The notes below the pieces were generated by a model that did not search any database, had not been told where the DNA came from, and saw nothing but the letters and a program-made list of their open reading frames with translations. The translations under genes and the position numbers were made by a program. Source: Rhizobium mesoamericanum STM3625 (GTDB lineage Bacteria > Pseudomonadota > Alphaproteobacteria > Rhizobiales > Rhizobiaceae). Taken from it: a stretch of DNA of 64,000 nucleotides. Where the stretch lies: the NCBI RefSeq assembly GCF_000312665.1, contig NZ_HF536772.1, forward strand, positions 2,106,647-2,170,646, in the 5' to 3' direction. The stretch's first letter is position 1; the number at the start of each line of letters is the position of its first letter. This document shows positions 46,161-56,264 of this stretch, one piece after another.

Positions 46161-47684
46161 ATGGTTGAATCAGAAGCCCAGGGGCGCCTTCCAGGGATTG
46201 CCCCGGTCTCCGTTGTCGATATCGGGTCGAACTCGATCCGCGTGGTCATCTATGAAGGTTTGTCCCGTTCGCCGACTATACTTTTCAATGAAAAGGTGTT
46301 GTGCGGCCTCGGTCGAGGAATCGCGCTGACCGGCAAGATGGATGAGGCGAGTGTTGAACGCGCGCTGGCCGCCTTGCATCGGTTCAAAGCTTTGTCCGAT
46401 CAGGCACGCGCCGCCACCATGTACGTTCTGGCGACGGCGGCCGCACGTGAGGCATCCAACGGCCCCGATTTTATCCATAAGGCCGAAACCATTCTTCAGC
46501 GCAAGGTCCGCGTTCTCTCCGGTGAAGAAGAGGCGAAGTTTTCCGCCCTCGGCATTGTCAGCGGTTTCTACGATCCGGACGGTATTGCGGGCGATCTGGG
46601 CGGTGGTTCGCTCGAACTGATCGACATCAAGGGCAAGGAAATCGGCAAGGGGATCACCTTGCCGCTCGGCGGCCTTCGCCTTTCGGAATATGCCGGCGGC
46701 TCGATGGAGAAGGCTAGAACCTTCGCGCGCAAGCATGTGAGAACAAGTGCCAAGCTGCTGGCGAAGGGTGCCGGGCGGACCTTTTATGCCGTCGGGGGCA
46801 CCTGGCGAAACATTGCAAAGCTGCACATGGAATTGACGCAGTATCCGCTGCACATGATGCAGGGCTACGAGGTCTCGCTCGAGGCGATGATGCAGTTCCT
46901 CGATCAAGTGGAGATTGCCAGGGACTCGAAGGACCCTGCCTGGATGGCCGTCTCAAAGCATCGCCGCGCGTTGCTGCCGTTCGGCGCGGTCGCCATGAAG
47001 GAAGTCCTGAGCGCGATGAAGCCCTTTGTGATCTCGTTCTCGGGACAGGGCGTTCGAGAAGGCTACCTCTATTCGTTGCTTTCCGAGAGCGAGCGCCGCA
47101 GCGATCCGCTGCTTGCGGCTGCTGGCGAACTCGCCATACTGCGCGCGCGCTCGCCCGAACATGCGCGAGAACTGGCCGACTGGACTGGCCGCATGATGCC
47201 CTACTTCGGCATTACCGAGACGGAGGAGGAGGCGCGTTATCGTCAGGCTGCCTGTCTGCTTGCCGACATCAGTTGGCGTGCGCATCCTGACTACCGCGGC
47301 CTGCAGGCGCTGAACATCATCGCCCACTCATCTTTCGTCGGCATCAGTCACCCAGGTCGTGCCTTCATCGCGCTGACGAACTACTATCGGTTCGAAGGGC
47401 CGTATGACGACGGTGCGACCAGTCCTCTCGCCGCGATCGCCACGCCGCGATTTGTCGAGCGCGCCAAGCTGCTCGGCGGCTTGCTGCGTGTGGTCTACCT
47501 CTTCTCGGCATCTATGCCCGGCGTCGTTCGCAATCTCACCTTCCAGAAATCCCCCAAACCTGATCTCGATTTGGAGTTCGTGGTTCCCGCGGAATATCGT
47601 GACTTTGCCGGCGAGCGCCTCGAAGGTCGGCTGCAACAACTTGCCAAGCTGACCAACCACCGTTTGGCCTTCCGTTTCGAATAG
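46161..47684 (+). CDS. ppx: Exopolyphosphatase (Ppx/GppA family)
   Basis: A 507-residue protein of the actin-like Ppx/GppA family, releasing phosphate from polyphosphate ends or from pppGpp. VSVVDIGSNSIRVVIYEG and IAGDLGGGSLEL are the two phosphate-binding loops, LSGEEEAKFSALG holds the catalytic Glu, and the C-terminal half contains HD-like helices (IIAHSSFVGISH). It follows ppk by 12 bases, so polyphosphate synthesis and breakdown are encoded together. Confidence 0.94.
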   Translation: MVESEAQGRLPGIAPVSVVDIGSNSIRVVIYEGLSRSPTILFNEKVLCGLGRGIALTGKMDEASVERALAALHRFKALSDQARAATMYVLATAAAREASNGPDFIHKAETILQRKVRVLSGEEEAKFSALGIVSGFYDPDGIAGDLGGGSLELIDIKGKEIGKGITLPLGGLRLSEYAGGSMEKARTFARKHVRTSAKLLAKGAGRTFYAVGGTWRNIAKLHMELTQYPLHMMQGYEVSLEAMMQFLDQVEIARDSKDPAWMAVSKHRRALLPFGAVAMKEVLSAMKPFVISFSGQGVREGYLYSLLSESERRSDPLLAAAGELAILRARSPEHARELADWTGRMMPYFGITETEEEARYRQAACLLADISWRAHPDYRGLQALNIIAHSSFVGISHPGRAFIALTNYYRFEGPYDDGATSPLAAIATPRFVERAKLLGGLLRVVYLFSASMPGVVRNLTFQKSPKPDLDLEFVVPAEYRDFAGERLEGRLQQLAKLTNHRLAFRFE

Positions 47685-47756
47685 GGTTCATCTCCTCATA
47701 AGGGCGAGCGCCGTCTTCATCTGTGCAGCCCATGAGAACTATGGCATAACTAGGCC

Positions 47757-48728
47757 ATGGCGATACATGGCTTGGTGATCCACCGCGACACGGTCGGGAC
47801 GGAGCAGGCGGCGGGCAATTCGCTTGCCGCCGCCTATGCCGTGGGGCTTCTCTGCTGGCTGCTGTCGGCCGGGGTTTATATCGCCGCCAAATGGGTCTCT
47901 CCAGAGATGCCGCCGTGGGCGCTCTGCTTTTGGCGGGTGCTGATCGCCTGGGCAATTCTGATGCCGATCGTACACCGGCATTTTAGCGACATGGTCGCAC
48001 TGGTACGGGCGCGCCCCCTCGAACTTCTTGCCATCGGCGGCATGGGATTGGCGGTCTGCCAGGGAATGATTTTCGTCGGACTTGAACATGCCGACGCCAC
48101 CACCGCCGGCATCATCATCGCCCTCATCCCGATCATCACCATGATCCTTGCCCGCGTGATGCTGGCTGAGCCGATGGGAGGCTGGCAAGTGATCGGATCG
48201 ATCCTGGCCTTTCTCGGGATCGTGGTCATTATCGTCAAGGGCAGCCCGGCCGCGCTGATGCGTCTCGACCTCAATCCCGGTGAACTGTGGATCGTCGCAG
48301 GCGCATTCTGTTTCAGCCTCTATACCGTCCTGCTTCGGCGAGCCAAATTCGATATGAACCGTCTTGCGCTTCTGGTGTTGCTCCTCGGTGCGGCGGTGTT
48401 GACGGCGCTGCCTTTCTATCTCTTCGAGCTTGTCTCTGACGAACGCTCTACGCTCACTAGCAGCGGCCTTCTCGCGCTCGCCTATATCGCGATCCCCGGC
48501 GGGGCGGTTATGTATTACCTCTTCAACCGCAGCATCGAGGCTCTCGGCGCAGCCCGGGCGGGCGTCCTCCTCTATATCCAGACAATCTTTATCGCCGTGC
48601 TCGCCTATCTGATCCTCGGCGAGCAACTGCAACGCTATCACCTGGAAGGAGCGGCACTCATCATCGCCGGTCTGCTCCTCATCATCTTGCTGAAACCGAA
48701 GACGATGGCTGAGGCGGCAAAAGCCTGA
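47757..48728 (+). CDS. EamA/DMT-family transporter
   Basis: A 323-residue membrane protein with ten predicted helices in two EamA repeats (about residues 22-165 and 175-315). GLEHADATTAGIIIALIPI and GGAVMYYLFNRSIEALGAARAG are typical of the family, which exports amino acids, nucleobases or other metabolites; the substrate is unknown. Spacing of 72 bases after ppx leaves room for separate expression. The first 20 residues are polar and a GTG at 47775 is also possible as start. Confidence 0.88.
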   Translation: MAIHGLVIHRDTVGTEQAAGNSLAAAYAVGLLCWLLSAGVYIAAKWVSPEMPPWALCFWRVLIAWAILMPIVHRHFSDMVALVRARPLELLAIGGMGLAVCQGMIFVGLEHADATTAGIIIALIPIITMILARVMLAEPMGGWQVIGSILAFLGIVVIIVKGSPAALMRLDLNPGELWIVAGAFCFSLYTVLLRRAKFDMNRLALLVLLLGAAVLTALPFYLFELVSDERSTLTSSGLLALAYIAIPGGAVMYYLFNRSIEALGAARAGVLLYIQTIFIAVLAYLILGEQLQRYHLEGAALIIAGLLLIILLKPKTMAEAAKA

Positions 48729-48790
48729 GGGGCGCTCGAGTGCAGCTCGACGAATCAAACTCACGAATGCGTTGACACATGGCGCAGAAA

Positions 48791-48812
48791 GCCCCGCTCC
48801 TGCGAACGGGGC
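48791..48812 (-). terminator. Hairpin between the EamA and phytase-like genes
   Basis: GCCCCG and CGGGGC with a 10-base loop. Read on the minus strand it is followed by TTTCTG, serving the phytase-like gene; on the plus strand CCTCTTTTG follows, so it may act both ways. Confidence 0.55.
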
Positions 48813-48834
48813 CCTCTTTTGTGGAAGCGCAGAC

Positions 48835-50193
48835 TTACTTCGCGTTCAGCAGTTCGCCGACTTCGAGCAAGCTGAACTCGTTGTTGTCGGCCTTGTCGAG
48901 TGTGCGCCCGGCCGAGAAGGGCAGGTTATTGTCGTTGCCGACGACGATATGGGTGGCATCAACGCGGTCGACGTTCTCGATGGTCACGAACGGCATATCG
49001 TAGACGCCGTTCTTGCTGCCGGCCCTTTTTTTATTGTCCGGGTCCTTGATGTTCAGGAGGTCGATGTAGCCGATCTTGCGGACAGCTTTGCCGACATTGG
49101 CATCGTTGAACTCGATCTTGTAGATTCGCTTCAGTTCAGCCGGCGCCTCGAAGCAATCGGGCTTCGGCTGTTTGGGATCGGCGCAGGCCTTGTCCTTCGT
49201 GCCGGCGCCGTTGTCGCGTTCAATAACGAGCGCGGTCGTGCCGTCGAGCATATTGAAGTCACCGATCGAAACGCCTTTATCCTCGAACGGATAGAACCAG
49301 GTACGGCCGGTCCAGGCCTTTGAAGCTGTATCGAATTCGATGACGCGGATCGCGGTATGACCGTCGACCGATTCCATCTTGCCGTCGTCTTGATACAGTG
49401 CGCCTTCGAGCAGCCCATAGAGCTTGCTGCCGTCCCTAGACATGGCAAGTCCTTCGAAACCACCCGAGCGCTTCAGGTTGAAGACCGGCATCTTGGCGGT
49501 CGGGTTTGCCGGAACGGAAAGCGTCGGATTGTCGGGGGACATGACCGGCCTGCCGTCGACCGTGGTCGAGATCACGTCGGTCAGGCGGCCATCGGTGTCG
49601 AATTTGAGCAGGTAGGGACCGAATTCCTCGCCGATCCAGAAACCATCGGCGACAGGCTGTACGGATTCGATGTCGAAGTCAGCACCTGTCAGATACCGCG
49701 TTTCAGCGCCTTCGAGCACGATCGGGAAGGGTGCCTTCTTGTCGGGGTCGGAAAGGAACAGGTTTTTGACGACGTCGACCTTACCGGTCTGCCAATCGAA
49801 TTTTACCTGGTGCAGGAAGAGCATCGCATCGCTGGAATTGGCCTTGGAGCCGAAGCCGTTGTCGGAGAGCGTCCAGAAGGTGCCGTCCGGCATCGTCTTG
49901 ATGCCCGAGAAGCCTTGAATCGGCTGCCCGTCGAATGGCAGCTTGAGGTCAGTGACGCGAGCGCCGTCCTTGCCAGGAACGCTGCCAAGCGCTTCGGCGC
50001 GCTTGCGGTCGGTGGTGGTGAACTTGCCCGAATGCTTGAGGAACTCAGGCGAGTTGGACGGGGCCGCGACGAGCGTGTTGGCTGGCAGAATGGCCTGGCC
50101 CGCAAGCTTGACTGGAAATTCCTGCTGGTCGGCTGCGGCCGAACCGACGATCAAAAGCAGAAATGAAACAGAAGCAAGAAGAGAATTTTTCAT
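48835..50193 (-). CDS. Exported phytase-like domain protein
   Basis: A 452-residue secreted protein with a signal peptide (MKNSLLASVSFLLLIVGSAAA-DQ) and an esterase-like/phytase-like beta-propeller domain. Recognisable features are FSGIKTMPDGTFWTLSDNG near residue 80 and FEGLAMSRDGSKLYGLLEGAL near 235, which resemble propeller blades of that family. Whether it hydrolyses phytate or other phosphoesters is not shown. ATG 50193 was chosen as the start of the signal peptide. It is in line with the cyclase gene upstream, 45 bases away. Confidence 0.82.
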   Translation of the reverse strand: MKNSLLASVSFLLLIVGSAAADQQEFPVKLAGQAILPANTLVAAPSNSPEFLKHSGKFTTTDRKRAEALGSVPGKDGARVTDLKLPFDGQPIQGFSGIKTMPDGTFWTLSDNGFGSKANSSDAMLFLHQVKFDWQTGKVDVVKNLFLSDPDKKAPFPIVLEGAETRYLTGADFDIESVQPVADGFWIGEEFGPYLLKFDTDGRLTDVISTTVDGRPVMSPDNPTLSVPANPTAKMPVFNLKRSGGFEGLAMSRDGSKLYGLLEGALYQDDGKMESVDGHTAIRVIEFDTASKAWTGRTWFYPFEDKGVSIGDFNMLDGTTALVIERDNGAGTKDKACADPKQPKPDCFEAPAELKRIYKIEFNDANVGKAVRKIGYIDLLNIKDPDNKKRAGSKNGVYDMPFVTIENVDRVDATHIVVGNDNNLPFSAGRTLDKADNNEFSLLEVGELLNAK

Positions 50194-50238
50194 CGAAACC
50201 CCCAAGGATTGGAATGCGGGTCTCGATTAGCAAGGCTT

Positions 50239-51306
50239 TCATGTCGGCGCGTTGACGCTTGCGTGAAGCTTTGGTGACGCCACCCGGTTGTCCGCCTTGA
50301 CGAGCGCGATGACGCCGAGGCTCTGGCCGCGGCCCTTGACGGCGTGGCTCCCCAGATCCTGTGCCGAGACCGTCTCCGGCAACTTAATCCGCTGCGCCAG
50401 GTCGGATGAAATCAGGACCGATCGGTTCAAACTCTTGCAGAGCGATTCAAGGCGGGATGTAGTGTTCACGGTGTCGCCGAAGTAGGTGATCTTGTGATGG
50501 TCGACGCCTATTTCAGCCGTAATAACGCTACCACCGTGCAAAGCGGCGCGCAGGCGGGGAACCTGGCCGTATGTCTTCAGCCAGTTCTCGGCGTCCGCCT
50601 CTATCGCGCTGACGATCTCGAAGATGCAGTTCACGCATCGTGCGAACTTGATCCCGCGCTCTAACGGCCAACTGATGATCGCGGCATCTCCGACATAGTC
50701 ATCGATGGTGCCTTTGTATTTCCGCACCGGCTCAGCGAAGGCGGCAAAGAGCGAGCTCAGCATCTGCTGAGCCCGAAGGTCGCCGTGTTTTTCTGCAAAG
50801 GAGGTCGAATCCACCAGATCAATAAACAGGAAGACGCGCTCCTCGCTGATCGGCTTCCGGTAACGGCTGAAAAGCATGCTGAGGAAGATGTCGCGGCCCA
50901 AAAGTTCGCGGATGCGTAGTACGAAGATGATAAGCGCACACACGGCGAGAGCGTAAAGAAAGGTGTCGAATGGAAGGATAACGGCGTCGATCCATCTGTC
51001 TGGGCGAAAGGTTCCGAGCCACCACATCAGGAGGCCAGCAACCGCAAATCCTGCGCTCATCAGTATTTCGTAGACGAAGATCTCAGCGAGGAAGAACGTT
51101 ACCGTCGGCAACGCCTGCATGCGCCGATAGAGGCCGCGTAGGATCACTTTGCGCTCGAAGGCGATGATCGGCATGCCGATGAACAGGGCAAAGGTCGCAC
51201 CGACGAAGGGGTGGCCGCCGTAGAAGCGCATGTCATAGAGAACGCCGCTCGCGGCTATGACAAGCGCGATCAACAGCCAGTTCTGGACGGGAGATATTTC
51301 CCTCAT
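50239..51306 (-). CDS. Membrane-anchored class III adenylate cyclase
   Basis: A 355-residue protein with about five membrane helices in residues 8-145 and a C-terminal cyclase domain. The two metal Asp residues are in VFLFIDLVDSTS and DDYVGDAAIISW, and the ITYFGDTVNTTSRLES stretch carries the conserved Asn and Arg of the catalytic centre. It should make cAMP in response to a membrane signal. ATG 51306 follows AAGGACTAC; the longer frame to 51582 runs into rnd and is rejected. It differs from the soluble TolB-type cyclase at the window start. Confidence 0.9.
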   Translation of the reverse strand: MREISPVQNWLLIALVIAASGVLYDMRFYGGHPFVGATFALFIGMPIIAFERKVILRGLYRRMQALPTVTFFLAEIFVYEILMSAGFAVAGLLMWWLGTFRPDRWIDAVILPFDTFLYALAVCALIIFVLRIRELLGRDIFLSMLFSRYRKPISEERVFLFIDLVDSTSFAEKHGDLRAQQMLSSLFAAFAEPVRKYKGTIDDYVGDAAIISWPLERGIKFARCVNCIFEIVSAIEADAENWLKTYGQVPRLRAALHGGSVITAEIGVDHHKITYFGDTVNTTSRLESLCKSLNRSVLISSDLAQRIKLPETVSAQDLGSHAVKGRGQSLGVIALVKADNRVASPKLHASVNAPT

Positions 51307-51451
51307 GTAGTCCTTTTCGTGGTGCCCCGTCCGTCGGGGATACCTCGGGCATATAGGAAACGTAAGGCGCTTCCGAAAGGCGCTGTATCGGTTTTCCTCG
51401 GATCGAATCGATCTGGAGATGACTATGTGCGCAAAAAGTCCCTTGACGGCG

Positions 51452-52597
51452 CTAGAGCGCCACCGTCTCGACCTTCTTGCCAACGAAACGAAGAGCGACC
51501 TGGCCCTGGATGAGTTGCAGCGCTGGCTCGCCGAAAAGCTCCCGCCGCCAGCCGTGCAGCGCCGCGACCTCGGCCCTCTCACCTTCCGCCGCGATTCTGT
51601 CGAGATCCTCGCTGTTGGCGATGACCTTCGGTGCGACGCCGTGTTTTTCCGAGATCAGCTTCAGCAAGACCTTCAGCAGCTCCGCGGCAGCGGCAGCGCC
51701 TTCCGGCGGCTGCGTCTGTCGTGGGGCATGTGGCATCTCGGCCTTTGGCAAGGCGAGTGCGGCATTGACGGCTTCGACGACGGCGATACCGGCTGCCGAC
51801 CGCTCCCAGCCCTTGGGGATGGTTCGCAGGCGACCGAGCGCTTCGGCGTCTTTCGGCTGCTGCTGAGCGATCTCGTAGATCGCATCATCTTTCAGCACGC
51901 GCGAGCGCGGCACGTTGCGGGAGCGGGCCTCCCGCTCGCGCCAGGCGGCCACAAATTTAAGAATGGCGAGCTCCTGTGGCTTGCGCAGTCGCATTTTCAG
52001 CCGCTGCCAGGCATCATCAGGATGCATGTCGTACGTGTCGCGGGCCTCAAGGATATCCATTTCCTCCCGAAGCCAGGACGAGCGGCCTTCGCGCGCGAGT
52101 TCGGCCTTGAGGTAGAGGTAGACGTCCCGCAGATGCGTCACGTCGGCAAGGGCGTAGTCCAGCTGCTTTTCCGAAAGCGGCCGGCGGCTCCAGTCGGTGA
52201 AGCGCGACGATTTATCAATCTGAACACCCTTGGTGCGACTGACGAGCTGATCGTAGGAGACGGAGTCTCCGAAGCCGCAAACCATCGCGGCGACTTGCGT
52301 GTCGAAAATCGGATGCGGGATGAGACCGCCGCGGTTGTAGATGATCTCGATATCCTGGCGCGCGGCATGGAAGACTTTGAGCACGGCAGGATTGGCCATC
52401 AGTTCGAAGAACGGCTTCAGGTCGAGACCCTTCGCCAACGGATCGACCAGCACTTCCGTCGTCGGACTTGCCATCTGGATCAAGCAAAGTTCCGGCCAGA
52501 ACGTGGTCTCTCGGAGAAACTCGGTGTCGATGGTAATGAATTCTGACTTGGCCAGCTCTTTGCAGGCCGCCTCCAAATCGGCGGTTGTTTCGATCAT
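51452..52597 (-). CDS. rnd: Ribonuclease D
   Basis: A 381-residue DEDD-type 3' exonuclease that trims tRNA precursors. The acidic motifs are IDTEFLRETTFWPELCLIQ (motif I in part), KVFHAARQDIEI (motif II) and YALADVTHLRDVY (motif III), followed by two HRDC-type helical regions. Length is like E. coli RNase D (375). The neighbours give no operon partner; the gap to the cyclase is 145 bases with no gene seen. Confidence 0.94.
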   Translation of the reverse strand: MIETTADLEAACKELAKSEFITIDTEFLRETTFWPELCLIQMASPTTEVLVDPLAKGLDLKPFFELMANPAVLKVFHAARQDIEIIYNRGGLIPHPIFDTQVAAMVCGFGDSVSYDQLVSRTKGVQIDKSSRFTDWSRRPLSEKQLDYALADVTHLRDVYLYLKAELAREGRSSWLREEMDILEARDTYDMHPDDAWQRLKMRLRKPQELAILKFVAAWREREARSRNVPRSRVLKDDAIYEIAQQQPKDAEALGRLRTIPKGWERSAAGIAVVEAVNAALALPKAEMPHAPRQTQPPEGAAAAAELLKVLLKLISEKHGVAPKVIANSEDLDRIAAEGERAEVAALHGWRRELFGEPALQLIQGQVALRFVGKKVETVAL

Positions 52598-52680
52598 CTC
52601 AATTCATTCGCAGGATAAACATAGTTGAACCTTCCTTCTCCTTTCGGCCGGATATGTCAACTAGAACCCGTAAAGAGCCA

Positions 52681-54069
52681 TCAAACAACTCTGACATAAC
52701 TGGTCATGCCAGTCTTTTGGTGCTCGATGATGTGGCAATGCAGCACCCAGTCGCCTGGATTGTCGGCCACGAAGGCGAGTTGCACCTTTTCGTCGGGCTG
52801 GACGAGATAGGTATCGCCGACAAGTGGCCTGACCTCCCGACTCGATGACGAGAGTACGGTGAAACTCATGCCGTGCAGATGGATGGGATGCGCGTGTGGC
52901 GTTACATTCTCAAGCTGCAGGATATAACTCTTGCCAAGCTTCAGCTCCGCTAGCGGCGCGGTCGGATCCGCCGTGTCGCCCGGCCACGGTACCTTGTTGA
53001 TGGCCCAGAAGCTGTAGCCGAGTGTACCGCAGATGCTGTCGGAAGGAGCACTTTCGGCGGTGGCGCTGAGGATGAGCGGAATCTTCTGTGCCGAAGAAAG
53101 ATCAGGCTTGGCGACCGGGTTTTCGCCAAGCGCCGCAAGGTCGCCGACATTGCGCTTCAACGATGTCCCGACAGCTCTAAGTTTGGCGACCGTTTTCGGT
53201 GTTGTGCCCCTGATGTCCTCGAGCGTGGCAATGGCACCCTCGCTGTCCGGCATCCGCACAGCGAGATCGAGGCGCTGGCCAGGGCCGATCAGCAGCAGAT
53301 CGAGCTGAAAACGTGTCGGTACGGGATTCCCGTCGATTGCAATGACCGTCGCCTCGGCACCTTCCATCTTCAGCGAGAAGATTCGGGTGACATCGGTCAC
53401 GGCAATGCGGAGCCGGATGAGGCCGCCAGCTGGCGCATCATATTGCGGCTCCTGGTGCCAATTGGCAGTCCTGACCGTTCCGTATGTACCTGTCTTCGCC
53501 GCGTCCCGCGGCCTGAAAGGCGCAATGAACTGGCCGTCGCCGCCGAGGCGCCAATCACGCAGATTGAGCACCACCTCGGCGTCGAATGTCGGATCATCAG
53601 GATCCTCGACCACGAGGACGCCCGTCATTCCATGACCCATCTGCGTCAGCGTGTTGCAGTGCGGATGGTACCAGAAGGTGCCCGCGTCCGGTGGCGTGAA
53701 GGCATAATCGAAGCTGTCGCCGGTATAAACGTAGGGCTGCGTTATGAAGGGCACGCCATCCATCTTGTTGGCGATTCTCAAACCGTGCCAGTGGATCGTG
53801 GTCGGCTCGTCGAGCGTGTTCGTTAGTCGAGCCGCGTAGGGTTTGCCCTTGGTCATCCGGAGCACGGGGGGCATGCCATCGCCCCAAGTCATGATGTCTT
53901 TCGTGACGCCGGCATCGGTAATATTGGCCGTGGTCTTCACCGCTTTCAAAACCTGCGCCTCCGGCGCTGCTTCCGCCAGCCCGAACTTTCCAGCGATCCC
54001 GATCCCGACGCCATAAGCGCCTGCCACAGCCGAGGCTTTCAGGAGATTACGGCGAGTAAGAAGGGGCAT
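52681..54069 (-). CDS. Multicopper oxidase, Tat-exported
   Basis: A 462-residue laccase-like oxidase. The N-terminal TRRNLLKASAVAG is a twin-arginine signal. Copper motifs in order are HWHGLR, FWYHPHCNT, HPIHLHG and HCHIIEHQKTGM; the last has the type 1 Cys, His and axial Met. Family members such as CueO/CopA oxidise Cu(I), metals or phenols in the periplasm. No copper pump or regulator is nearby, so the role in copper tolerance is a guess. GGAG lies 7 bases before the ATG. It is divergent from aspS. Confidence 0.92.
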   Translation of the reverse strand: MPLLTRRNLLKASAVAGAYGVGIGIAGKFGLAEAAPEAQVLKAVKTTANITDAGVTKDIMTWGDGMPPVLRMTKGKPYAARLTNTLDEPTTIHWHGLRIANKMDGVPFITQPYVYTGDSFDYAFTPPDAGTFWYHPHCNTLTQMGHGMTGVLVVEDPDDPTFDAEVVLNLRDWRLGGDGQFIAPFRPRDAAKTGTYGTVRTANWHQEPQYDAPAGGLIRLRIAVTDVTRIFSLKMEGAEATVIAIDGNPVPTRFQLDLLLIGPGQRLDLAVRMPDSEGAIATLEDIRGTTPKTVAKLRAVGTSLKRNVGDLAALGENPVAKPDLSSAQKIPLILSATAESAPSDSICGTLGYSFWAINKVPWPGDTADPTAPLAELKLGKSYILQLENVTPHAHPIHLHGMSFTVLSSSSREVRPLVGDTYLVQPDEKVQLAFVADNPGDWVLHCHIIEHQKTGMTSYVRVV

Positions 54070-54217
54070 GCCAAGACTCCGCGCGAACGTTATGGCTCCT
54101 CTTTAAAGTTGACCGCAGACTTCAGCAATACGGTACAAGGTTGCCAAACTGCCGCATGGCTTTTGCCGATGACACGGTTGCATGCTTGCCACAAAGCCTT
54201 CGCAACGCGCGCTAACC

Positions 54218-54246
54218 CTTGACAAATCAGACCGTCCATGCGCTTT
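54218..54246 (+). promoter_or_regulatory. Candidate promoter upstream of aspS
   Basis: CTTGAC at 54218-54223 is a perfect rhizobial -35 hexamer; the -10 position 17 bases on (CGCTTT) is poor. It lies about 85 bases before the aspS start in the 260-base gap shared with the multicopper oxidase, which has no gene. Confidence 0.35.
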
Positions 54247-54329
54247 TCCGCCCGATTTTCTTGTCGGTGCGGGAGAGCCATCAGAGCCCCTTGCTGCCGT
54301 CTTTAAGCCAGATACCGGGAATTGAGATT

Positions 54330-56120
54330 ATGCATCGCTATCGCAGCCACACATGTGCAGCCCTCCGCAAGTCGGATGTCGGCGCCAATGTCCGGATTTC
54401 CGGCTGGGTCCATCGTGTTCGTGACCATGGCGGCGTTCTGTTCATCGATCTGCGCGACCATTACGGCATCACCCAGGTCGTTGCAGATCCGGATTCGCCC
54501 GCTTTCAAGCAAGCCGAACTGGTTCGCGGCGAGTGGGTCATCCGCATCGACGGCCTCGTGAAGGCTCGCACGCAAGACACTGTCAACAAGAACATGGCGA
54601 CCGGCGAAATCGAGCTCTACGCCCAGGAGATCGAAGTTCTCTCCGCTGCCAAGGAACTGCCTTTGCCTGTTTTCGGCGAGCCGGATTACCCGGAAGACGT
54701 GCGCCTGAAGTATCGCTTCCTCGATCTCCGCCGCGAGACGTTGCACAAGAATATAGTCAAGCGCACGCAGGTTATCTCGGCCATGCGCCGCGAAATGACC
54801 AATGTCGGCTTTACCGAATATACGACGCCGATCTTGACGGCCTCCTCGCCCGAAGGTGCGCGTGACTTCCTCGTCCCGTCACGTATCCATCCCGGCACCT
54901 TCTATGCGCTGCCGCAGGCGCCACAGCAGTACAAGCAGCTGCTGATGGTCGCCGGCTTCGATCGCTACTTCCAGATCGCGCCGTGCTTCCGCGACGAAGA
55001 CCCGCGGGCCGACCGTCTGCCGGGTGAATTCTACCAGCTCGACCTCGAAATGAGCTTCGTCACCCAAGAAGACATCTGGAACACCATCGGCCCGATGATG
55101 AGCTCGATCTTCGAGGAATTCGCCGAAGGCAAGCCGGTCACCAAGGAATGGCCGCGTATCCCTTACGACGAGGCGATCCGCAAGTACGGCTCCGACAAAC
55201 CGGATCTGCGCAACCCGATCGTCATGGAAGCCGTCACCGATCACTTCGCCGGCTCCGGATTCAAGGTTTTCGCAGGCATGATCGCCTCCAACCCGAAGGT
55301 CGAGATTTGGGCAATCCCGGCCAAGACCGGCGGTTCGCGCGCATTCTGCGACCGCATGAACGCCTGGGCCCAGAGCCAGGGTCAGCCGGGCCTCGGCTAC
55401 ATCTTCTGGAAAGAAGAAGACGGCAAGATCGGCGGCTCCGGTCCGCTCGCCAAGAATATCGGCGAGGAGCGAACCGAGGCGATCCGCACGCAGCTCGGGC
55501 TTGACGTTGGCGATGCCTGCTTCTTCGTCGCCGGCGAGCCGTCCAAGTTCTATAAGTTCGCAGGCGAAGCCCGTAACCGCGCTGCCGATGAACTGAATCT
55601 CATCGACCGCGACCGCTTCGAGCTGTGCTGGATCGTCGACTTCCCGTTCTTCGAATACAACGAAGAAGAAAAGAAGATCGACTTCGCCCACAACCCGTTC
55701 TCGATGCCGCAGGGCGGCCTCGACGCGCTGACGAACCAGGATCCGCTAACGATCAAGGCTTACCAGTACGACGCGGTCTGCAACGGCTTCGAAATTGCTT
55801 CCGGCTCGATCCGTAACCAGTCGCCGGAAACGATGGTTGCTGCCTTCGAAAAGGTTGGACTGAGCCAGCAGGACGTGGAAGATCGCTTTGGCGGCCTCTA
55901 CCGCGCCTTCCAGTATGGCGCCCCTCCGCACGGCGGCGCGGCCTTCGGTATTGACCGCATCGTCATGCTGCTCGTAGGCGCCAAGAACCTGCGCGAGATC
56001 TCGCTGTTCCCGATGAACCAGCAGGCACAAGACCTGCTGATGGGTGCACCGACCCCGGCAACGCCGACGCAACTGCGCGAGCTGGCGATCCGCCCGATCC
56101 CGCCGGTCAAGAAGGACTGA
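54330..56120 (+). CDS. aspS: Aspartyl-tRNA synthetase
   Basis: A 596-residue class IIb synthetase. The N-terminal OB-fold binds the anticodon ([21 protein letters not shown]); class II motif 2 is [20 protein letters not shown] and motif 3 is [13 protein letters not shown] insertion domain lies between. Alphaproteobacteria often use a non-discriminating AspRS that also charges tRNA-Asn; whether this one does cannot be told here. ATG 54330 gives the normal N-terminus; the frame upstream to 54219 would start within the promoter. Confidence 0.97.
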   Translation: MHRYRSHTCAALRKSDVGANVRISGWVHRVRDHGGVLFIDLRDHYGITQVVADPDSPAFKQAELVRGEWVIRIDGLVKARTQDTVNKNMATGEIELYAQEIEVLSAAKELPLPVFGEPDYPEDVRLKYRFLDLRRETLHKNIVKRTQVISAMRREMTNVGFTEYTTPILTASSPEGARDFLVPSRIHPGTFYALPQAPQQYKQLLMVAGFDRYFQIAPCFRDEDPRADRLPGEFYQLDLEMSFVTQEDIWNTIGPMMSSIFEEFAEGKPVTKEWPRIPYDEAIRKYGSDKPDLRNPIVMEAVTDHFAGSGFKVFAGMIASNPKVEIWAIPAKTGGSRAFCDRMNAWAQSQGQPGLGYIFWKEEDGKIGGSGPLAKNIGEERTEAIRTQLGLDVGDACFFVAGEPSKFYKFAGEARNRAADELNLIDRDRFELCWIVDFPFFEYNEEEKKIDFAHNPFSMPQGGLDALTNQDPLTIKAYQYDAVCNGFEIASGSIRNQSPETMVAAFEKVGLSQQDVEDRFGGLYRAFQYGAPPHGGAAFGIDRIVMLLVGAKNLREISLFPMNQQAQDLLMGAPTPATPTQLRELAIRPIPPVKKD

Positions 56121-56138
56121 ACAATCAGCTTGCACAAG

Positions 56139-56169
56139 AAAAGCCGGCGATCGATTTCGCCGGCTTTTT
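56139..56169 (+). terminator. Terminator after aspS
   Basis: AAAAGCCGGCGA / TCGCCGGCTTTT, a 12-base stem with a 6-base loop ending in TTTTT, starting 18 bases after the aspS stop. Confidence 0.92.
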
Positions 56170-56215
56170 GCCTCTCGGATGGCTGCTCAGATCAGGCGCC
56201 GCTTCCAAACATAGA

Positions 56216-56244
56216 GAAACCCGGTGGCTCGCGCGCCGGGTTTC
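56216..56244 (-). terminator. Hairpin after the exported unknown protein gene
   Basis: GAAACCCGG and CCGGGTTTC with an 11-base loop, 20 bases beyond the stop of the minus-strand gene. The following TCTATGTTT is only a loose T-run. Confidence 0.5.
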
Positions 56245-56264
56245 CAATACTCAAGCTTGGCACA

